Positions 56,955 through 64,000 of a stretch of 64,000 bases of DNA are shown piece after piece. The position numbers and the translations under genes are program-made. The notes beneath the pieces are model-generated. The model did no database searches, was not told where the DNA came from, and was given only the letters and a program-made list of their open reading frames with translations. Every line of letters starts with the position of its first letter. The first letter of the stretch is position 1. Origin of the DNA: Bimastos eiseni (taxonomy: Eukaryota > Annelida > Clitellata > Crassiclitellata > Lumbricidae); NCBI GenBank assembly GCA_959347315.1, contig OY365812.1, forward strand, positions 748,727 to 812,726, read 5' to 3'.

Positions 56955-57856
56955 TCAAAAACGCACGTTTGCACACGCATTTACAAGGGCTGGCTGTGGC
57001 AATTTCGTGTGAATCTTCCATTCAATTGGGTCATCATCGATGATGTTCTGAAGAGGGACATAACGTACGTCGTCTCTGTATTTCCAAATACCTTCGCCAT
57101 CGTTATCCTTTTCTGAGTCTCCTCCTCCGACGACAAAGATTCGTCCGTTCTCAAGAACCAAACCAAAGTGAATAACATCTGTCTTAAACTGTTTCCTTTC
57201 ACTCCAAGTCTCCGTCTCAATGTTATATATAAAACAAGTATAAAATCCAAGCAAAATAACAGATGTATCCCAGAGTACAGCTCGCATAAGTAAATAGCCG
57301 CGTGGCATTGGTTTCGTAAGAAGAGTGCATGCGTTCTGCTCAGTGTTGTACACTTGAACGACATTTAACTCTTTGTCATCTTTATCACATCCACCGAAGA
57401 TATAGAGTGAACCCTTAAACGGAACACAGTTTCCTGAACACTCGACACAATGAACCAACTTTCCAACTGCGGTGCATTTGTCATCGACTGCGTTGTAGGC
57501 TTCAATGCTGTCTAGAACACTTTTATTAGAAGCGTCAAATCCTCCGCAGATGTACAACACTTCATCGATAAACGCTGCGCTGTGTCTACATCGGCCTTGA
57601 ACTAAAGATGCGCATTTCTTCCAACCAGAACGCTCTGTGTATTTCCAGATTTCATCATAATATTCTCCTCTTCCTGTGACGTACATCGTGTTACAGTAAA
57701 CGGCGGCGAATGATTCGCCCTTCATTTCAGACGGTATTTGTTCCAGTGCTGAGATTTCATCTGACTGAAGATTTATTTTGATTACGTCATTGGTTATATT
57801 CCGAACATCATTTAATCCAACGACAATTGCACAGCTCTCAATACGGGTGTTGATTT
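56955..57856 (-). CDS. TRIM-Kelch B, exon 2: Kelch domain
   Basis: Acceptor CAATGTTTCAACAG|AA, phase 1, giving Glu with the preceding exon. An open frame of about 300 codons to the stop at 56955. Signatures: YVTGRGEYYDE, LYICGGFDASN, LYIFGGCDKDD, IFVVGGGDSEKD, with WK/YN..ET.TW at blade ends; about five degenerate Kelch blades. Closest to copy A (27348-28276), but without its PHSDYTYMP insertion. Predicted partner-binding propeller of an E3 ligase. Intact, with 1 intron of 595 bp to the TRIM exon. Confidence 0.9.
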
Positions 57857-58451
57857 CTGTTGAAACATTGAAAGTAATTTAATTGATGGCTGGAGTAGAG
57901 CTGAAAGCCTATTAGTTTGAATCATATCCTAATGGCATTTATTTCCGTTATAGTGAGAGAAATGTCAGTCGTCGAACTGAGAGTTTAATTAAAAATATCA
58001 GACTTTATTTATTTAATTATTATAATTGTGACGCGCCCAAAGTAATGTTTCACGATTGGCACAAGCTAATTTTAAAACTTTAGAGTAGCAAACCGGTTTA
58101 GCTGCCTATTGAACTTCTTTAAACCTGTGATGTTATATTATATTATTATGATTATTAATCCGCCACCGTTCGCCTTTTGACAGTTCCAGTCCCAAGACTG
58201 CAAGCATACGAAAAGGGCGACGTCAAAGATCTATACGATCACACTTTGTCGACCAATTGTAACTGTTTTTATACTTTAAGAGATTATTGATAGAACCTAA
58301 TTCATGAGCCCGGAGGAAATAACACCCTTTACATCAGCATAGGCATCACACGGATCTTAATGGGAAAAATTATTCTACGCAGGATGATACAATAGAGTTC
58401 ACAACATTATATACGGGAAGTAAAAATGAAATTTTGCTTAGAAAACTATAC

Positions 58452-59700
58452 CTTTGATGCTGCCTACAAAGTTGTTGTTGAATATCTGTAAACCTTCACT
58501 TAAATCTGCTGCTCTGAAAGTTACTTGATGTGGACGACCAATGAATGCCTTGTGGTCTTTTTCTAACTCGTCTGCTCTATCAACTACTTGATCAACCGAA
58601 CTGCAGATGTCGCTGGCCGATCCATTCAGTCTTAGTTCATTGCAATAAGCCTCAAAACTACTCAATATTGTGTAACATCTTTCAAAATCCTGCATTTGAT
58701 TTTCCATTTCCTTTACATTATTCAATTTTATCAAAGACAACTCATCCAATAGTGATTTTGTATGTAGATCTATCATGTTCTTAAGTTCCTGATTTCTTTT
58801 TTCAATTTCATGTTCTTTCTCAACTATTTCTTTCAGGAAATCTACTTTCCTCTTCTCCTTGTTATTTCTCGTTACCAACATCTCATTCAAGAAGGTCGAA
58901 ATCATCCTTGCTTTCATTTCAATCGTTTCGCGAAATTCTTCATCGACTGTAGTCACATCTTTGCAATCGTGTGATTTGTGACTTTCAGTAAAACACGATA
59001 CGCATAGAATTTTCTTGCAATCGGCACAATAGTAGTCCAATGGTTTCTTAGTGTGTTTGAGACAGAATGTTACATTGGTAATTCGTTTTATTTCTTCCTT
59101 TGTGTGGCTTACAATTGTCAAAATGGGTTCGTTGCTTTTCGGCGTAATATTGAACTCCGAGATGTGCTCCATGAGGTTATCCATGAAGAAGTTTCTCTGC
59201 AGACCGACGATTCCATCTGATTCAATGATGAACACTGTCCTACAAAGCGGACAGGGCATACAGTCTCCTGGTTTCTTCTCTGCCGTTTCTACGGTGCGTT
59301 TTATGCATTGAAAACAGAAAGTGTGAATGCAAGGCAAAATTCGTGGATCAGTGAATTCATTCATGCAGATTGAACATTCTGTTATTTTCCTAATGTTCTT
59401 TTCTGCTCTCGTTGCCACATCCTCCATAGAGATGTCGATTTGTGGACCAGTGACGCGTCCCTCTGTGGGAATGATGAAATCGCTTTTACACAGCGGACAA
59501 GGCATCTTCTTGTCTCCTGGTTCCTGGTCCGTTTCTTTTCCGACTACATTCAGGCATTCATAGCAAAAAATGTGATCGCATGGTAAAATCCATGGATTTG
59601 TAATTTCGTTTTGGCATAATGAACATTTTGTTATCTCTCGAGGTTGTTTCTCAATTTCCTTTTCCGCGTATGCCATCTTTGCTTCTCCAAAAACCTTCAA
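58452..59700 (-). CDS. TRIM-Kelch B, exon 1: tandem RING, B-box, coiled coil
   Basis: ATG at 59676 starts MAYAEKEIEKQPREITKCSL. RING 1 spans C18-C63, RING 2 spans C101-C145, the type-2 B-box spans C205-H236, then a coiled coil of about 110 residues (NNKEKRKVDFLKEIVEKEHE and onwards). Donor AGCATCAAAG|GTATAG, phase 1. With the Kelch exon the product is about 710 residues. All zinc ligands are present in both RINGs. A predicted E3 ubiquitin ligase; TRIM proteins commonly act in antiviral or inflammatory signalling (family knowledge). The frame is also open upstream to a possible acceptor TTTTGAAG|GTT near 59695, conserved with copy A. Confidence 0.9.
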
Positions 59701-60100
59701 AACAAGATCAACCCAACTTTTTTAGATATTTGCAATAATCATTGACGCCTTGCCAAAGAATAAAATCAATACAATTTATTGATTTTAGTCAATAAAATTT
59801 ATTGATCTTATTCTAACCTAAAATGAATACTTCATGTGTTAAGAAATTCTTATGCAATTTTAGTTTCAAATTCAAGCACTTCATTACTTTTCATTCACTT
59901 TAATATTCGCATATAAGTAAGCATTATAATTATAGGTCTTATATTTATGAGCTAAGTCTGCATCAGGCTTTGCGACTCCGTTTCCCCATCGAGTGGCGAT
60001 CGCATGGCAACATGCGGCCCGTATCAATAAAGTGGTCTTTGGTGTCCAAAAGTTTGGGAACCCCTGGCCTAAACTTTGGCTAGAGCCCAGAGGTGGGGTC
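59701..60100. other. Spacer upstream of TRIM-Kelch B
   Basis: AT-rich, with a local repeat of TTTATTGAT (59775-59810). No promoter-like module was found here, so the 5' exon of gene B is probably further upstream (beyond 60 kb). Confidence 0.4.
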
Positions 60101-60104
60101 AAAT

Positions 60105-61080
60105 TTTGATAATGTTAGGATTTAGCGGGATTTGTTCTTCCGTTTCGTCTTGTGGCGGACCCAACCCCTCTTTGTCCAGCACCGGGCGTTCGATGCGATG
60201 CGTTTTTAGGCAGGGCCATGACCGGAGTAGTCGTCAAGACTCGCTTCAATTGCTCAAACGCCTCCTGTCACGAACGCCGTTTTAGCGGCGGCCTTTGGGT
60301 CCAAAGCCACCTGATGGTAACCACTACGAAAATCCAGCGTGCTGAACCACCAAACATTAGCTAGGACATCCAGGCACTTATCTATCCGGAGATGCGGGTG
60401 CGAGTCCTACTTCGTCCGCTCGCATAATTGCAGATAGTCTATGCAGAATCGTAAGAACGAGTCTTTTTACGGTTAAGCACCACATAGGACGACCACTCGC
60501 TAGCCGCTGGTTTTATTCGCTCGGCCACCAGCAGATTTTTATCTGTTCTTTGATCGCCACTCGATGGGGAAACGGATATCTACGCAAGGGCTGCTCACGG
60601 GGTGCCAATTCCCCGTGACAATTTTGTGCTTCAGGACCGACGTCCTTCCCATATCTAATTTCTCTTCAGAAAAGACATAGTTAATCTCTCGCAGCAACTC
60701 ACCCAATCGCGTCCGGATATCATGCGTCACCTAATCAGGAAGGTCGGACAATATTCCTCCGTACAACGGCGCTTGTCCGCTCGGCGCTCATCTCACGTCG
60801 TCTGCCTGTCTCACCTCAACTTCAGACCCGCGATTCTTAACGAATTGGACAGGGTCGTCATTTAGATTAGCTAATCTCGCTCGAGTCATGTCAGCGCTAT
60901 CTCCTACAACAACCCGAGCGAGATGAACACCCGGCCTAATTTTCTGGGCCTCAGTCATCCAAGCCGGCGCTACAGAAGCCAAATACCCGTACATCGTGGG
61001 AATGTACATCTGACATTTGGGCAGAACCACCACGTCCTCGGTGACGGCTACTCGTATACATCAAATGGGCACGTTGGTTT
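60105..61080 (-). pseudogene. Gypsy-type pol remnant (protease-RT linker, RT, RNase H pieces)
   Basis: Minus-strand pieces in order: PVQFVKNRGSEVEV (about 60800), LLREINYVFSEEKLDMGRTS then LKHKIVTG (60720-60620), IKPAASEWSSYVVLNRKKTR (60530-60460), FSTLDFRSGYHQVALDPKAA then KTAFVT (60340-60280), and EAFEQLKRVL (60265-60230). These match Gypsy-class reverse transcriptase and the start of RNase H, with stops, frameshifts and internal deletions. At 61080 it joins directly to the gag-like sequence shared with 42300, so gag-to-pol sequence has been lost. Confidence 0.8.
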
Positions 61081-62439
61081 CGGTTTGTCCTTCCGTCCCA
61101 TACCGCTGACGCAGCCTTTCAGCAAGCTCCTCGTAGGTCACGTCCTGCCATGTCCCAAAGTCCCACGGCACCTAGCAGCAGTTGGGGCGAATGCCAAAGG
61201 GAAACCTTGAATTCCTTCCCGTCTTCTTCTGGTAACTTGGAAGGCCGCGCTCCGAGGTTTCCCCGTCATCTTTTAGATTTCCTCTGAGTAAGACCTGCTC
61301 GGTCTGGCGCAGGATTTCAGATTGTCCCGATGATAGAAATCAGAGACACTAGACGAAAGATGAATTCAATACGTTGTTCGACAAACATTCTTTATAATAT
61401 ATGCAGCAGCAAATAATTCTATGTGGTACTGCATCGATCGTAGACATTATCGAATCAGCCTCTTACACACTGCTGCTTTACACACTGCTCCCTTACGCTA
61501 TTGCTCTCTACGCCACTGCTGCCGCCTGACGATGGTGGAAGTTGCAGTTTAACGACACTGTTTGGTAACACAGACAATAAATGTCGTCCTCCTCCTATAT
61601 CCAGGCATGGGATTGGCACTGGCAGAGTTCAACCAGCGAAGGTGCTTTGCTGTCTGCTCTGCGCTGCGCTTCCTTACTAAAGGCTACAACAGAGCCAGAG
61701 CCTTATTTAGAGCCCTGACTAAGCTCCAACAGAGCCCAACAGAGCCTGAGCACAGCGACCACGTCCAGCCAAGAAGAAGCGCAGGCAATTCTCGCCCCGA
61801 AAGGCCAGTCCAACCATCACACGGCCGGGGAGGTACCCAAGGGAATAATGCTACAGTCTTGTAATGCTTTAGCGTAATTGATTCTAAACGCTGATAACGA
61901 AAAGTTTCCCATTGAACACAATTATTGTAGTACTATCCATGCAGGAAAAATCTCATAATTAATCCAATTTACAGCCTATACTTATAGCCTATACTATTAG
62001 TTTCATCAGCACAGCTTCCATTTGAAGGCCTTTCTTTCCATCATTTAAATCTTTATTTATGCATGATATTCTTTTCATAAATCCAGATTCCATTTGAGCA
62101 TGATTCTTGTCAGCTTAAGCAGTCGAACCTATTATACTTAACATGATTCGTTTCGTCAATCTATATCCCATCTGAAAAAATTCTTTAATCGGTCCAATTT
62201 CTTCTAGATAAACATAGGCCCTAACTGTTTTTATCTATCCAGCTTTCATTTGAACTCCCGTTCATCAGCAATTTGGTCGCGTTTTTAAAACTATTTCACA
62301 AACATGCTAACAGGAAATAATTAAATACGGTAAAGCTTATGAAGATCAACATTGTAGTAATTAATTGCGCTATAACCTAATATTACAGAAAATGTGACGT
62401 CATTAATCGACGACCAATATTTATGTTACTAATGCAAAG

Positions 62440-62615
62440 AAGATTATAGCTACATTATAGCTACAAAAAAGATTATTACTGGAAAGGACGCGGTGCATTC
62501 GGAGAGGCCTTTCAATTTGCACCAAATAGAGTAACTTGGGGACACAGATATATTATAAATTATTTAACCCGTACTCCTCCTAAGGCCGAACGCACACCCG
62601 GTTTATGTTAGAAAT
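62440..62615 (+). mobile_element. LINE C-terminal fragment, copy 2
   Basis: Corresponds to 43910-44075 (GHRYIINYLTRTPPKAERTP). The preceding YExRL block is deleted and replaced by a short duplication of TTATAGCTACA. Confidence 0.7.
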
Positions 62616-63291
62616 ATTTAATTCTCATAAATGCATAACACCAAGAAGAAAGTTTAGTGGAGATATGGGAAGGAACAGTATAATGTGCAGAGGAAGTTTG
62701 ATGCGACGGAATCATAGCTAATAAGGATTCAAGATCGTCTCTTCCTTCTTGCGTTTTCCAATCTTTCTATTTCATGCCATATTTAACTGCGGATAATAAT
62801 TATGATGCCCATGTTCCAGCTGGTGTCCACAAAGTGTCTCTTTGAGTCCTATCAAATATACAATGACAGGTAAAATGATAATATGAATACGAACACAGGG
62901 CAACATTAGGCCTACAGTGACCAATCCTTGCTCTTAAAAAATTACATCCTGCATGACCTTGTATCAGGCAGTTGATGAAATTTGGTATGAAATACTAAAC
63001 CATTACTACCTTGACAAACAATAACTGAATCTGGGAAGGAGTTCATTGCCCCTTCACAAACTCATTTCAGAACACACTGGTTGACATGATCTTAATTGTA
63101 TGTATTAGGAGCACACTTAGGGGACGCGTTGCCAGCAGCCACAGGCTAGTTGGGCTTGCTGTAGCGTGACAGTCGTGAACCACAGTCAATGGATAAATAG
63201 GTCTGGGCGGTTGAAGCAGGAAGCGGCGGCGATCAACCATGTCAGCTGTTCAAAGATGACGAAAGGCCAATCCTAGCCCACAAAACCTATT

Positions 63292-63458
<167 letters not shown>

Positions 63459-64000
63459 TGAAATACCGAGAGATTAAATAGAGATCCGATGAGAGAGGGG
63501 TAGAAACACACACACACAAACACTCACCTACACACAGCTACACGCGCACACACTGAATAATAGTAGTAAAAATAATAATTTCCGTTTATTTTCAGACTGA
63601 CAACAACTCAGTATGATTACAGACAGTGTATTATCCTTTGCATTCAATACGACTCTGAATGATCTGTTCAGAACTCATTCTCAGAAAGAGCAATAATTCA
63701 TTATTGGATGTATTCCATGTTTGCTCAGTAATCACTAATCCAACGTCATTGTTAATTGGCAGGTTTTTCCCAAGGTTTCAATTTCAGTTTAGATTTCAAG
63801 TTCTTATTTGAAACACGTGTTATTGCCAATGGAATTTGAGAACAATGGTTTAAAACATAGTGATATCAAAGACGGATTGATTTAAACAATAGGCCTACTC
63901 AAACATCATAAAACATGATTTTATTCGCAATGCGTTTCTTGGTTTGCATTCCAATAGCAAAATATAGGTCCTACGCATCATAAGGACTATGAAAATCTAT

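Larger units (their letters stand above)
54449..59700 (-). repeat. Segmental duplication, copy B (TRIM-Kelch locus)
   Basis: Partner of 25477-31750. It includes the promoter-like module at 54715-54830, the LINE insertion at 55222-55876, the downstream flank, the Kelch exon and the TRIM exon. The left boundary (TATGGTCAAATAAATCTTAG) coincides with the point where the truncated Kelch exon ends in copy A. Confidence 0.85.

Overview
This is a eukaryotic window, almost certainly from a marine invertebrate and probably an invertebrate deuterostome (echinoderm-like). It is AT-rich. Genes are split into many short exons with GT/AG introns, and the sequence between them is packed with decayed LINEs, a Gypsy-type LTR element, a tRNA-derived SINE, microsatellites and a minisatellite. 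CARD, TRIM (RING/B-box) and Kelch genes side by side are typical of expanded innate-immunity gene sets in such animals. The species call is inference; nothing here fixes it.

All recognisable genes lie on the minus strand, so the order below runs from high to low coordinates. (1) TRIM-Kelch gene B: one exon with two tandem RING fingers, a B-box and a coiled coil (58452-59700), then one Kelch exon (56955-57856). (2) A CARD-CARD-TRADD-N-like gene of five coding exons (33353-35238), probably with an upstream 5'UTR exon near 36371. (3) TRIM-Kelch gene A (30460-31750 and 27348-28276), a paralogue of B. (4) A 5'-truncated Kelch exon (24798-25469). (5) A ULK/Atg1-like protein kinase assembled from eleven small exons (10051-19161) whose twelfth exon is another copy of the same Kelch cassette (8590-9488), giving a kinase-Kelch fusion. 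The three intact Kelch exons are entered by a phase-1 acceptor, and both the TRIM exons and the last kinase exon end in phase 1, so one Kelch cassette has been joined to two kinds of signalling module. The kinase-Kelch gene carries two lesions: a 22-bp insertion made of 11-bp repeats in the VAIK exon, and an in-frame TAG in its Kelch exon.

The two TRIM-Kelch loci and their downstream flanks form a segmental duplication (about 25.47-31.7 kb and 54.45-59.7 kb). A second duplication (about 42.28-45.5 kb and 61.08-64.0 kb, running off the window) carries a Gypsy fragment, a possible 525-bp LTR and a LINE tail. A promoter-like module (inverted CCAAT, a GAAACGAGGTCA-type motif, and in two copies a conserved splice donor) occurs upstream of the CARD gene and is repeated at four other places.

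Other regions: 1-5.4 kb holds a diverged family sharing a TTTAAAGGTGT core about every 0.75-0.93 kb; 3.66-3.94 kb is a pure polypurine tract; 6.37-7.75 kb is a 37-bp minisatellite; 8.0-8.3 kb is a SINE; 14.8-16.2 kb and several other places hold LINE fragments; 29.3-30.3 kb is an inverted-repeat element inside the intron of TRIM-Kelch A; 41.48-41.55 kb is a perfect 34-bp inverted repeat. Large stretches (31.8-33.3, 36.6-39.6, 45.7-49.6, 51.1-54.4 kb) hold no gene I can support.
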